Below are positions 1 to 10,275 of a DNA stretch of 34,264 bases, piece after piece. The translations under genes were made by a program, and so were the position numbers. Position 1 is the first letter of the stretch. Each line of letters begins with the position of its first letter. The notes below the pieces were generated by a model. That model saw only the letters and a program-made list of their open reading frames with translations. It did no database searches and was not told where the DNA came from. Source of the DNA: Nonomuraea longispora (GTDB lineage: Bacteria; Actinomycetota; Actinomycetes; Streptosporangiales; Streptosporangiaceae); the NCBI RefSeq assembly GCF_004348345.1, contig NZ_SMJZ01000082.1, positions 1 through 34,264 of the forward strand. Direction: 5' to 3'.

Positions 1-2
1 AG

Positions 3-443
3 ACGGTGCCCGCCCCCATCCGGGCCCAGACCGGCTTCGACGCCCCCAACCAGCGCTTCGACACCGTGCTCATGGGCCGGGGCACGTACGAGATCGGCCT
101 GGAGACGGGCACGACCAACCCCTACCCGCACATGAGGCAGTACGTCATCTCCAACACCATCAAGAGCATCGACGAGCCCGCCATCGAGCTGGTCCCCGGC
201 GACCCGCTCGGCCTGGTGCGGCGGCTGAAGCAGGAGGACGGGCTCGACATCTGGCTGTGCGGCGGCGGCAACGTGGCCGCACAGCTCCTGCCGGAGATCG
301 ACGAGTTGATCACGAAGTGCTACCCGGTGGTGGCGGGAGGGGGCATCCCAGCCTTCCACGGCGGTTTCCGGCCGACGACGTTCACCCTGACCGGCACCGA
401 GACGTTCAGCAACGGCACCCTGGTGACGACCTACACCCGCTGA
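3..443 (+). CDS. Dihydrofolate reductase-family protein (5' end outside window)
   Basis: The frame is open from the window edge to a TGA at 443, so the gene is cut at its 5' end; the GTG at 6 is probably internal. The visible 147 codons show the C-terminal half of the RibD/DHFR-like fold: VLMGRGTYE, a central strand YVISNT, and the nucleotide-binding stretch IWLCGGGNVAAQLL, followed by the LITKCYPVVAGGGIPAF segment usual in this family. Family members are about 180-200 residues, so roughly 40-50 residues lie upstream. These proteins are predicted NADPH-dependent reductases of the cytosol; the substrate of this subgroup is generally unknown and nothing here reveals it. The gene is convergent with the small gene at 498-764. 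Confidence 0.85.
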   Translation, partial: TVPAPIRAQTGFDAPNQRFDTVLMGRGTYEIGLETGTTNPYPHMRQYVISNTIKSIDEPAIELVPGDPLGLVRRLKQEDGLDIWLCGGGNVAAQLLPEIDELITKCYPVVAGGGIPAFHGGFRPTTFTLTGTETFSNGTLVTTYTR

Positions 444-477
444 GCCGGTTGCGCGCGGTGGTGATGGGCCATCCTGC

Positions 478-494
478 CGGGCCGGAGCGGCCCG
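478..494. terminator. Short hairpin between convergent genes
   Basis: A 6-bp perfect inverted repeat (CGGGCC / GGCCCG, loop GGAGC) lies between the stop codons of two convergent genes at 443 and 498. There is no T-tract, as is common in actinobacteria, so termination is inferred from position and symmetry only. Confidence 0.35.
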
Positions 495-497
495 AGC

Positions 498-764
498 TCA
501 CCTCCGGCCGAGGCCCTGCCGCTCCATCTCCTCGACCGCCTTCTTCGCGGTCATCAGCGACGCCCCGGTGGCCTCCCGGTAGATCTTGATCGCCAGGATT
601 TTCTTCCCCTTGCGCATCGCCGCGTAGAAGTCGGGCGGCAGTCGTGAATCTCCGTCGACGGAGTCGATCAGCGCGGGATCGATGCCGAGGTGCCGCTCAA
701 GGTAGGCGATCTGCCTTTCCAGCCGGGCAACTCGCTCTTCAAGGGATTCCATGCCCGAAACCAT
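498..764 (-). CDS. Small protein with ribosomal L7/L12 C-terminal-like domain
   Basis: An 88-residue protein. Residues about 5-30 form a Leu/Arg/Glu-rich helix (EERVARLERQIAYLERHLG) suited to a coiled coil. Residues about 50-82 carry the pattern KKILAIKIYREATGASLMTAKKAVEEM, which corresponds to the L7/L12 C-terminal helix-turn-helix signature (K-x-x-A-I-K-x-x-R-E-x-T-G-x-x-L-x-x-A-K). It is far shorter than ribosomal L7/L12 (about 120-130 residues) and lacks its N-terminal dimer and hinge segment, so it is a stand-alone derivative found widely in actinobacteria, role unknown. The start is taken as ATG at 764, preceded by GGTG; an in-frame ATG at 752 is the alternative. Confidence 0.8.
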   Translation of the reverse strand: MVSGMESLEERVARLERQIAYLERHLGIDPALIDSVDGDSRLPPDFYAAMRKGKKILAIKIYREATGASLMTAKKAVEEMERQGLGRR

Positions 765-825
765 AACTTCACCGCAGCCCGGCGCGCAGTGCCGCCGGTG
801 GGCCGCGGTGGCGGATCGGGACAGG

Positions 826-1947
826 TCAGGAGTGGGTCGGGGCCACCACGACCTCGACCCGCTGGAACTCCTTGATGTCGGAATAGCCGGTGGAGGCCAT
901 GGTGCGCTTGAGCGCGCCCATGAGGTTCATCGAACCGTCGGCCACGCTCGACGGCCCGTGCAGGATCTGCTCCAGCGTCCCCACCGTCCCGAACTCGACC
1001 CGTCGCCCCCTCGGCAGGTCGGGGTGGTGCGCCTCGGAACCCCAGTGGAACCCGTGGCCGGGCGCCTCGGCGGCGCGGGCCAGCGGCGAGCCCACCATCA
1101 CGGCGTCGGCCCCGCAGGCGATGGCCTTGGCGATGTCGCCGGACGTGCCCATGCCGCCGTCGGCGATCACGTGCACGTAGCGGCCGCCCGACTCGTCCAT
1201 GTAGTCGCGCCTGGCCGCGGCGACGTCGGAGATCGCGGTGGCCATCGGCACGGCCACCCCGAGCACGTTGCGCGTCGTGTGGGAGGCGCCGCCGCCGAAG
1301 CCGACCAGCACCCCCGCCGCACCCGTGCGCATCAGGTGGAGAGCGGCCGTGTGGGTCGCGCAGCCGCCCACGATGACCGGCACGTCGAGCTCATAGATGA
1401 ACTGCTTGAGGTTGAGCGGCTCGGCCCGCCCCGACACGTGCTCGGCGGAGACGGTCGTGCCGCGGATGACGAAGATGTCGACGCCCGCGTCGATCACGGC
1501 CTTGTGGTATTGGACCGTGCGCTGCGGCGACAACCGCACGGCGGTCGTCACGCCGGAGGAGCGGATCTCCTCGATCCGCCGGCCGATCAGGTCCTCCTGG
1601 ATCGGGGCCGCGTAGATCTCCTGCAGCCGCTTGGTGGCCGCCGCGGCGTCGAGCGTCGAGCACTCCTCCAGCAGCGGCGACGGGTCCTCGTAGCGAGTCC
1701 AGAGCCCTTCGAGGTCGAGCGGGGCCAGCCCGCCCAGCCGCCCGATCTCGATGGCGGTGGCCGGCGAGACCACGCTGTCCATGGGAGCGACCACCACGGG
1801 CAACTCGAACCGGTAGGCGTCGATCTGCCAGGCGATCGAGACCTCCTCCGGGTCACGGGTGCGCCGCGAGGGCACCAGCCCGATCTCGTCGAGCGAGTAT
1901 GCCCGCCGCCCGGTCTTTCCCCGGCCGATCTCCACCTGCTGAGTCAT
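826..1947 (-). CDS. guaB3: GuaB3-type IMP dehydrogenase-related protein
   Basis: A 373-residue TIM-barrel protein of the IMPDH/GMP reductase superfamily, without CBS domains. The barrel motifs are visible: VVVAPMDSVVS near residue 55 and VIADGGMGTSGDIAKAIACGADAVMVGSPLA in the second half. In the catalytic loop the canonical GPGSICTTR of IMPDH is replaced by GFGGGASHTTR, so the cysteine that forms the thioimidate with IMP is a histidine here. That makes ordinary IMPDH chemistry unlikely; a purine-nucleotide-linked oxidoreductase role is inferred. It follows guaB2 with only 4 bp between stop and start, so the two are surely co-transcribed, the same arrangement as the guaB2-guaB3 pair of Mycobacterium. 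Confidence 0.93.
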   Translation of the reverse strand: MTQQVEIGRGKTGRRAYSLDEIGLVPSRRTRDPEEVSIAWQIDAYRFELPVVVAPMDSVVSPATAIEIGRLGGLAPLDLEGLWTRYEDPSPLLEECSTLDAAAATKRLQEIYAAPIQEDLIGRRIEEIRSSGVTTAVRLSPQRTVQYHKAVIDAGVDIFVIRGTTVSAEHVSGRAEPLNLKQFIYELDVPVIVGGCATHTAALHLMRTGAAGVLVGFGGGASHTTRNVLGVAVPMATAISDVAAARRDYMDESGGRYVHVIADGGMGTSGDIAKAIACGADAVMVGSPLARAAEAPGHGFHWGSEAHHPDLPRGRRVEFGTVGTLEQILHGPSSVADGSMNLMGALKRTMASTGYSDIKEFQRVEVVVAPTHS

Positions 1948-1951
1948 GAAC

Positions 1952-3769
<1,818 letters not shown>

Positions 3770-3795
3770 TCAACGGCACAATCGCAAGGTGAAAA

Positions 3796-3818
3796 CGTGC
3801 AATTGCACGAAGTTGCAC
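3796..3818. promoter_or_regulatory. Palindromic operator candidate CGTGCAATTGCACG plus extra half-site
   Basis: A perfect 14-bp palindrome CGTGCAATTGCACG spans 3796-3809 and is followed by a further TTGCAC at 3813-3818, in the same orientation as the right half, with start-to-start spacing of 10 bp (3803 and 3813). Its place in the spacer between guaB2 and the LuxR-type regulator, about 105 bp before the latter's start, is typical of a binding site for a dimeric regulator, perhaps the neighbouring regulator itself. A TTGCAC copy may alternatively serve as a -35 element. Confidence 0.45.
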
Positions 3819-3913
3819 ACCTCCCTCCATCAGTCGGCGGAAGGTGAGGACACGGGCGCAATGCGGCGTTATTCTCGCGGCACGCCCGTGTCCCCCTTAC
3901 GGAGCCGCCCACG

Positions 3914-4924
3914 ATGCGCAATGAGCCCAGAGCCGCGTCAGATCCCTATGAGACGCTGGGCCTCGACCCTGCCCAGAGGGCGCTCTACTCAACGGTGCTG
4001 CGCCTGCACAGAGCCACCCGCACCGATCTCGCACAGGCCATCGACGGCCCCGTGGAGAAGGTCACCCGCCAGCTCGACGACCTGGTCAAACTGGGCGTGG
4101 TGGACGAACGGTCGGGCGAATACCTGGCCCGCCACCCCGCGGCGGCGCTCGGCCGGGTGATCGCCGAGCGGCTGGAGCGGCTGGCCGAGGAGAGCCGCAT
4201 GATCGATTCGGCGCTCGCGTCCATCCGCGGCCTGATCCACGACTACGACGCCGGCCGCGACTACCAGAGCGGGCCTTTCACGGTGGAGATGTTGAACGGG
4301 GCCGACGTCCTGTTCGAAAGCGTGGTCGGTATGGCCGTGCAGTCGCCGCCGATGGAATTGCACACAGCAATCCCGGACGAACGCACAATGAGCGATTTTG
4401 CTCGTAAATTTGCGGATCCGTGGATTGATGCGCAACAACGAAATCTTCTGGCCGTTCACATGATCCTGCCGGTTTCGGCCCTGACGCTCCCGGGCGTACG
4501 CGATCTGCTGACCCGCCTGCTCGAAGCCGGCGGCAACGTACGCACGCTGGACCGTGTGCCGAGTTGGTTCATGACCGCCGGCGCCGACGTGGCCGGTCTG
4601 CCCGCGTTCTGGGGCGGCAACCTGCCCGACCACGCCTACCACTTCTACCTCGTACGCACGCCGATCGTGGTGGGCATGCTCCGCGCCCTCTTCATCGAGC
4701 TGTGGGGCCGCGCCACGCCTCTGCCGTGGGGCCGCGGAACTGACGGGATGGCTCAGGTGCTGCGCCTGGCCGCGCAGGGCCTGTGCGACGAGTCGATAGC
4801 CCGGCAGCTCGGGATCTCGGTCAGGACGGTACGAGCGAGGTTCGCCGGGGCCATGGCCGAATTGGGCGCCCAGTCACGCTTTCAAGCAGGCGTGGAGGCC
4901 GCCAGACGCGGATGGCTGAGGTAA
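3914..4924 (+). CDS. LuxR-type transcriptional regulator with N-terminal TrmB-like winged helix
   Basis: A 336-residue cytosolic DNA-binding protein with two HTH units. Residues about 20-70 (RALYSTVLRLHRATRTDLAQ, then LDDLVKLGVVDERSGEYLARHP) resemble a TrmB/MarR-type winged helix. Residues about 275-325 hold a LuxR C-terminal HTH (VLRLAAQGLCDESIARQLGISVRTVRARFAGAMAELG). The middle part resembles phospholipase-D-like sensor segments of actinobacterial paralogues; no ligand can be named. GGAG 9 bp before the ATG serves as ribosome-binding site. Codons 148-188 (4355-4480) use A/T-ending codons about half of the time, quite unlike the rest of the gene. It is read divergently from guaB2. Confidence 0.85.
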   Translation: MRNEPRAASDPYETLGLDPAQRALYSTVLRLHRATRTDLAQAIDGPVEKVTRQLDDLVKLGVVDERSGEYLARHPAAALGRVIAERLERLAEESRMIDSALASIRGLIHDYDAGRDYQSGPFTVEMLNGADVLFESVVGMAVQSPPMELHTAIPDERTMSDFARKFADPWIDAQQRNLLAVHMILPVSALTLPGVRDLLTRLLEAGGNVRTLDRVPSWFMTAGADVAGLPAFWGGNLPDHAYHFYLVRTPIVVGMLRALFIELWGRATPLPWGRGTDGMAQVLRLAAQGLCDESIARQLGISVRTVRARFAGAMAELGAQSRFQAGVEAARRGWLR

Positions 4925-4951
4925 TAGCCACCGCTCGGGCCGCATCGGTCA

Positions 4952-4957
4952 TATGGT
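4952..4957 (+). promoter_or_regulatory. Leaderless-type -10 box for the DUF5319 gene
   Basis: TATGGT is followed by exactly 6 bp and then the GTG at 4964, the geometry in which transcription starts at the first base of the start codon. No Shine-Dalgarno sequence is correctly spaced. Confidence 0.5.
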
Positions 4958-4963
4958 GGGAAG

Positions 4964-5341
4964 GTGCTGGAAGACGTCCCCCGCGACCCGTTCGCGGACG
5001 ACCCGAACGACCCTTCCTCGGCGATGGGCGCCCTGGACGACGCCGAGCCACTCACCGCGGCCGAACGCGACGAGGCCATCACCGACCTCGCCGACGTCGA
5101 GGTCTTCCGCTCCCTGCTCGAACCGCAGGGTGTGCTGGGCCTCGTGCTCGACTGCCCCGAATGCGGCGAGCAGCACTTCTTCGACTGGGAGCTGCTGCGC
5201 GGCAACCTGCGACAGATGATCGAGAAAGGCCAGCCACAGGTCCACGAGCCGGCCTTCCACCCCGATCCCGCCGACTACGTCAGCTGGGAGTACGCCAGAG
5301 GCTATGTCGATGGCGTCATCGACACGGAGGAGCGCCGCTGA
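4964..5341 (+). CDS. DUF5319 family protein
   Basis: A 125-residue acidic protein of unknown function, conserved across actinobacteria beside sigD (the Rv3412 position in M. tuberculosis). Visible features: a CPECGEQHFFDWELLRGNL segment at about residues 66-84, where the CxxC pair could bind a metal, and a C-terminal [17 protein letters not shown]. The start is the GTG at 4964 because it fits a leaderless promoter (TATGGT 6 bp upstream); an ATG at 4953 is in another frame. Its last 40 bp overlap, on the opposite strand, the small RsdA-like frame at 5302-5454. Confidence 0.88.
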   Translation: MLEDVPRDPFADDPNDPSSAMGALDDAEPLTAAERDEAITDLADVEVFRSLLEPQGVLGLVLDCPECGEQHFFDWELLRGNLRQMIEKGQPQVHEPAFHPDPADYVSWEYARGYVDGVIDTEERR

Positions 5342-5454
5342 TCCACGTCGTCGAGCAGCACGGCCAGCAACCGTGCTGCCGGATCGCCCGAGTCGGGCAT
5401 CTCTCCACGGCCGAGCGCGTCGAGCAGCGCATCGGTCTCGTCCTCTGGCGTCAA
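5302..5454 (-). CDS. Minimal RsdA-like anti-sigma reading frame (50 aa)
   Basis: Starts with TTG at 5454, overlapping the stop of the sigma gene as TTGA, the usual sign of translational coupling, and ends with TAG at 5302 inside the convergent DUF5319 gene. The product reads [20 protein letters not shown], then [20 protein letters not shown]. This matches from memory the pattern of the N-terminal sigma-D-binding segment of RsdA (D-x-L-L-D-A-L-x-x-x-x-x-x-D-x-x-D-P-x-x-x-x-L-x-x-L-L). RsdA is the gene found at exactly this place (Rv3413c) between DUF5319 and sigD in M. tuberculosis. The transmembrane and extracellular parts of RsdA are absent. It is either a stand-alone cytosolic sigma binder or a truncated relic. 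Codons are mostly G/C-ending (about 80%). Confidence 0.6.
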   Translation of the reverse strand: MTPEDETDALLDALGRGEMPDSGDPAARLLAVLLDDVDQRRSSVSMTPST

Positions 5455-6116
5455 GCGGACTCCAGCTCGGCCATCTGCCGCAACCTGGCCAGCGCCCGAT
5501 GCTGGGCGACGCGGACCGCACCCGGTGACATGCCGAGTACATTACCGGTCTCCTCGGCGGAGAGCCCCGACACCACCCGCAACAGCAGCAACTCCCGCTG
5601 GTTCTCCGGCAGCCTGGCCAGCAGCCTGCGCGCGTGCTCCACCTCGATGTAGCGGACCACCGTCTCCTCGGGCCCCGGCCCGTCGTCGGGCCCGTCAGGC
5701 AGGTCCTGGGTAGGTACGGCCGAGCGCACGGAGCTGCGCAGCGCGTCGGCCACTTTGTGCGAGGCGATCCCGAACACGAAGGAGGCGAACGGCCGCCCCA
5801 TGTCGCGGTAGCGCGGCAGCGCGGACAGGACCGCGATGCACACCTCCTGGGCGACGTCATCGGCAATGTGATATTGCCCCGAAACCCTACCCAGCCTGGC
5901 ACGGCAATACCGCACCACCATCGGACGCAACTCGCCGAGCAGAGATTCGATCGCACTGCGATCTCCCTGCACGGCGAGGCTCGTCAGTTCCCTAAGGTCG
6001 GAGTCATCCGTCCGTGCCGGAAGTCTCGACGCGAGCCTTACCCCAATTTTGGCGTCGGCGACGCTTCCCTCGCTCACGATAGGCATGATGCCCGCACCGA
6101 TCCGGCCTGTCGTCAT
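5451..6116 (-). CDS. sigD: ECF-type sigma factor of the SigD/ShbA group
   Basis: A sigma-70 family factor of up to 221 residues that directs RNA polymerase core to a promoter subset. Region 2 is seen at about residues 65-130 ([20 protein letters not shown], then [18 protein letters not shown]) and region 4 at about 165-218 ([41 protein letters not shown]). The VRYCRARLG and [14 protein letters not shown] stretches and the neighbours (DUF5319, guaB2, groEL) match mycobacterial SigD and Streptomyces ShbA. The start is uncertain: ATG at 6116 or ATG at 6086 (MPIVSEG), neither with a clear ribosome-binding site. Control by the RsdA-like frame overlapping its stop is inferred. Confidence 0.9.
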   Translation of the reverse strand: MTTGRIGAGIMPIVSEGSVADAKIGVRLASRLPARTDDSDLRELTSLAVQGDRSAIESLLGELRPMVVRYCRARLGRVSGQYHIADDVAQEVCIAVLSALPRYRDMGRPFASFVFGIASHKVADALRSSVRSAVPTQDLPDGPDDGPGPEETVVRYIEVEHARRLLARLPENQRELLLLRVVSGLSAEETGNVLGMSPGAVRVAQHRALARLRQMAELESA

Positions 6117-6513
6117 GGCGAACGGCTACGGATTGGTCACATCTGAAGCGATGATAACTATCAGTAATCAAATGGGTACACTACGGCGAAACGGCTGACA
6201 TAATGTTTCATCTCATAACCGGGAATGCACGACATTTGTCAGACACAGACGCTTACCGCCCTCTTCCGGTTTACTGCAATATTCCACCTTTTTCCCCACT
6301 TCCCCCCAACGGCCCGGGACGCCGCTCAGAGACGCGGCAGTCCAGACGGCCATGAGCGCCACCGAGCGCCACAGAGCGCCACAGAGCGCCACCGCCACGG
6401 CCATGAGGCAGCCGTAGGCGCCCCGGGAGCCGGAGGGCGCCACCGGGGGACGTCATGCGGGCCCGCGCCACCAGAGCGCCGCACGACCGCACCCCTGTGC
6501 CCTGGAACGACGA
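6117..6513. other. Non-coding spacer between sigma factor gene and groEL terminator
   Basis: No credible gene on either strand. The part at about 6130-6300 is clearly A/T-richer than its surroundings and probably holds the sigma-gene promoter (GATAACTATC near 6154, ATAATG near 6200), but no hexamer pair is convincing. In Streptomyces bldM and in Mycobacterium whiB3 lie in the interval between the sigD/shbA gene and groEL; neither is seen here. The second half carries 10-bp repeats. Confidence 0.5.
6354..6393. repeat. Four tandem 10-bp repeats GAGCGCCAC(A/C)
   Basis: Units at 6354, 6364, 6374 and 6384 read GAGCGCCACC, GAGCGCCACA, GAGCGCCACA and GAGCGCCACC. The array is bracketed by copies of ACGGCCATGAG (6347-6357 and 6397-6407). 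It is in the untranslated spacer downstream of groEL; function unknown. Confidence 0.8.
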
Positions 6514-6545
6514 ACGGCCCGCATCCCCGAGGGGATGCGGGCCGT
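6514..6545 (-). terminator. groESL terminator
   Basis: A perfect 15-bp inverted repeat (arms ACGGCCCGCATCCCC and GGGGATGCGGGCCGT, loop GA) 17 bp after the groEL stop. There is no T-tract on the minus strand, so it is an actinobacterial I-shaped terminator. Confidence 0.8.
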
Positions 6546-6561
6546 GAAGCGGGAGAAGCGG

Positions 6562-8253
<1,692 letters not shown>

Positions 8254-8565
8254 TTACTTCTCGATGATCGCGAGAACGTCGCGGGCGGAGAGCACGAGGT
8301 ACTCCTCGCCGCCGTACTTGACCTCGGTGCCGCCGTACTTGCTGTAGAGGACGATGTCGCCCTCGGAGACGTCGAGCGGAATCCGCTTGTCGCCGTCCTC
8401 GTCCCAGTTGCCGGGGCCCACCGCGAGGACCTTGCCCTCTTGCGGCTTCTCCTTGGCGGTGTCCGGGATGACCAGGCCGGAAGCGGTGGTCTGCTCGGCC
8501 TCAAGCGGCTGAACCACAATGCGGTCGCCGAGCGGCTTAACGGGAACCTTGGTGGCGGTCGTCAC
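8254..8565 (-). CDS. groES: 10-kDa co-chaperonin GroES
   Basis: A 103-residue GroES that caps the GroEL ring. Signature [20 protein letters not shown] lies near residue 11, the mobile loop [16 protein letters not shown] near 29-44 and [16 protein letters not shown] near the end. The GTG start at 8565 is supported by AGGGGAGG 6 bp upstream. It is first in the groES-groEL operon, under a sigma-70-type promoter (8687-8715) and the CIRCE operator (8655-8681). Confidence 0.97.
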   Translation of the reverse strand: MTTATKVPVKPLGDRIVVQPLEAEQTTASGLVIPDTAKEKPQEGKVLAVGPGNWDEDGDKRIPLDVSEGDIVLYSKYGGTEVKYGGEEYLVLSARDVLAIIEK

Positions 8566-8654
8566 GATCGGACCTCCCCTTCAGATTTGAATGATCTAGA
8601 AGAGGCGACCAGCTGGGCCTGCCGTCGCGGGTGTCAGACCTGCCTCGTCGCACG

Positions 8655-8681
8655 TTGGCACTCTCAAGGGGAGAGTGCCAA
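8655..8681 (-). promoter_or_regulatory. CIRCE operator (HrcA binding site)
   Basis: A perfect inverted repeat TTGGCACTC - 9 bp - GAGTGCCAA, one symmetrical base change from the consensus TTAGCACTC-N9-GAGTGCTAA. It lies directly at the inferred transcription start of groESL, 90 bp before the groES start, so the HrcA repressor should block transcription and release it on heat shock. Confidence 0.95.
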
Positions 8682-8686
8682 CAGGA

Positions 8687-8715
8687 AACATATGCAAGAG
8701 GGGCTTGACAGTCAA
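8687..8715 (-). promoter_or_regulatory. groESL promoter
   Basis: On the minus strand TTGACT (8710-8715) is separated by 17 bp from TATGTT (8687-8692), a good housekeeping-sigma promoter. Transcription should start about 7 bp further, inside the edge of CIRCE. Confidence 0.85.
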
Positions 8716-8890
8716 CACGAACGCGTCTGCTGAGAGCGATCGCAGGGCCCGCGACAGTCCTCTACCAGGGTAATGGCCGGTCATACAGGGTTCGAGATGT
8801 TTCTCCGGCCGCTTCTCCGGCCGCGCGATTCGCGAGCCCGGGTCGTGGCGCCGGGTCGGGCCGCTGTGTCCTGGCGCCGTGTCGTGGCGC

Positions 8891-8896
8891 TAACGT
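8891..8896 (+). promoter_or_regulatory. Leaderless-type -10 box for the THUMP-like methyltransferase gene
   Basis: TAACGT lies 8 bp before the GTG at 8905, which has no Shine-Dalgarno sequence. This supports GTG 8905 as the start over the in-frame ATG at 8773, which would lie upstream of this promoter. Confidence 0.45.
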
Positions 8897-8904
8897 CGTG
8901 CCAC

Positions 8905-10083
8905 GTGGACCTCGACGCCTTCGACGAGCTGCTGACCCCGCGCGGGCGGCGGGCGCTGGCCGAGGCCGGTGAGCTCGCCGGCGCCGACCCGGTGGCCGCC
9001 GCCACGAGACTGCGCAGGACGTACGACGCGGCGCTCACCTCGGCGGCGCTCACCCAGGCGGCCCTCAGGGAGCGGGCCACGGCCAAGTTCGGCGATGACG
9101 CCCGGCTGATGTACTTCACACCGCACGGCCTCGAGCAGTCCACCCGGACGGAGGTCGCCGAGCACCGCGCCACCCGCCTGATCGCCGCGCAAGTCCCCGC
9201 GCCCGGGGTCGTGGACGCCTGCTGCGGCATCGGCGGCGACCTGCTGGCGCTGGCCCGCGCGGGGTGCACCGTGGAGGCCGTCGACACCGACCCGCTGACC
9301 GCCGCCGTGGCCAGGGCCAACGCCGAGGCTCTCGGGCTGGGCGACCGGGTGACGGTGAGGGTGGCCGACGCGGCCGCCGTCGAGCCGGAGCGTTACGACG
9401 CGCTCTTCGCCGATCCTGCGCGGCGTACGAGCAGGGGCCGCACCTTCGACCCCATGGCCTACTCGCCGCCGTGGCCCGTGGTGCTCGGCCTCGTCTCCAG
9501 AGCCCGTACGGCCTGCCTCAAGGTCGCCCCCGGCATCCCCTACACGTTCATCCCCGAAGGGGCGCAGGCCGAGTGGGTGTCCTTCAAGGGCGAGGTCAAG
9601 GAGGCGACACTCTGGACCGGCGCGGCCCATGAGGCGGGCAGGCGGGCCACCCTCCTGCCGGGCGGCCACACTCTCGCCGCCACCGGTGTCGAGGCCGGCA
9701 CGGGGCCGGCCGGCCGGTACGTCTACGAGCCCGACGGCGCCGCCATCCGCGCGCACCTCGTGGGCGAGGTGGCCGAGCTGGTCGCCGGCCGCCTGCTCGA
9801 TCCGATGATCGCGTACATCACGGGCGACGCTCCCGTGGTCACCCCATGGGCCACGAGATACGAGATAGACGACGTACTTCCGTTCTCGCTGAAGAAACTA
9901 CGCGCCGCACTCCGGGAGCGGAAAATCGGAAATGTCACTATCAAGAAGCGCGCCTCCGCCGTCGACGTCGAACGCCTGCGCAGCGATCTGCGGCTCAAAG
10001 GGAATGAATCCGCGGTCGTCATCCTGACACGCATTGCCGATAAACCATCGGTCATCATCTGCAACCAGCCATCCCCCATCTGA
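8905..10083 (+). CDS. Class I SAM-dependent methyltransferase with THUMP-like C-terminus
   Basis: A 392-residue protein from GTG 8905. SAM-binding motif I is VVDACCGIGGD at residues 102-112, motif II acidic residue in AVDTDPLT, and the catalytic-region tetrad appears as FADPARRTSRGRTFDP. The C-terminal third (LPFSLKKLRAALRERKIGNVTIKKR, then RLRSDLRLKGNESAVVILTRI) is the THUMP-like fold of this actinobacterial family, which suggests an RNA, probably tRNA or rRNA, substrate; that is inference. The last 75 codons use more A/T-ending codons than the rest. Starting at 8773 would add 44 residues without family similarity. It is divergent from groES. Confidence 0.88.
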   Translation: MDLDAFDELLTPRGRRALAEAGELAGADPVAAATRLRRTYDAALTSAALTQAALRERATAKFGDDARLMYFTPHGLEQSTRTEVAEHRATRLIAAQVPAPGVVDACCGIGGDLLALARAGCTVEAVDTDPLTAAVARANAEALGLGDRVTVRVADAAAVEPERYDALFADPARRTSRGRTFDPMAYSPPWPVVLGLVSRARTACLKVAPGIPYTFIPEGAQAEWVSFKGEVKEATLWTGAAHEAGRRATLLPGGHTLAATGVEAGTGPAGRYVYEPDGAAIRAHLVGEVAELVAGRLLDPMIAYITGDAPVVTPWATRYEIDDVLPFSLKKLRAALRERKIGNVTIKKRASAVDVERLRSDLRLKGNESAVVILTRIADKPSVIICNQPSPI

Positions 10084-10132
10084 GCTGGCATTTCGGGCAT
10101 TCTTCGGTTTCGATCGATCTTTGAATTCGCCG

Positions 10133-10161
10133 CTGACGTACCTTGATCAAAAGGCTAAGGT
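10133..10161 (+). promoter_or_regulatory. Promoter candidate for the coiled-coil gene
   Basis: CTGACG (10133-10138), a 17-bp spacer and TAAGGT (10156-10161) lie in the 192-bp gap before the gene at 10276. Transcription would begin near 10168, giving a leader of about 105 nt that contains a GGGAG-TT-CTCCC hairpin. Confidence 0.45.
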
Positions 10162-10275
10162 GGGCGGGCGGGAGTTCTCCCCCACTGCGGTAAACCGTGT
10201 TCTCGCTCTTTCATCTGCAAACCGGACCTACCCCACCGCTGCGCGGCAGACCGTCGGCGAGCGAAGGAGCTTTCG

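Noticed and set aside
6354-6393. CRISPR array
   Set aside because: Repeats are 10 bp without spacers; no cas genes are in the window.
6213-6443. A 76-codon minus-strand frame downstream of groEL
   Set aside because: It consists largely of the 10-bp repeat translated; no start signal and no conserved look.
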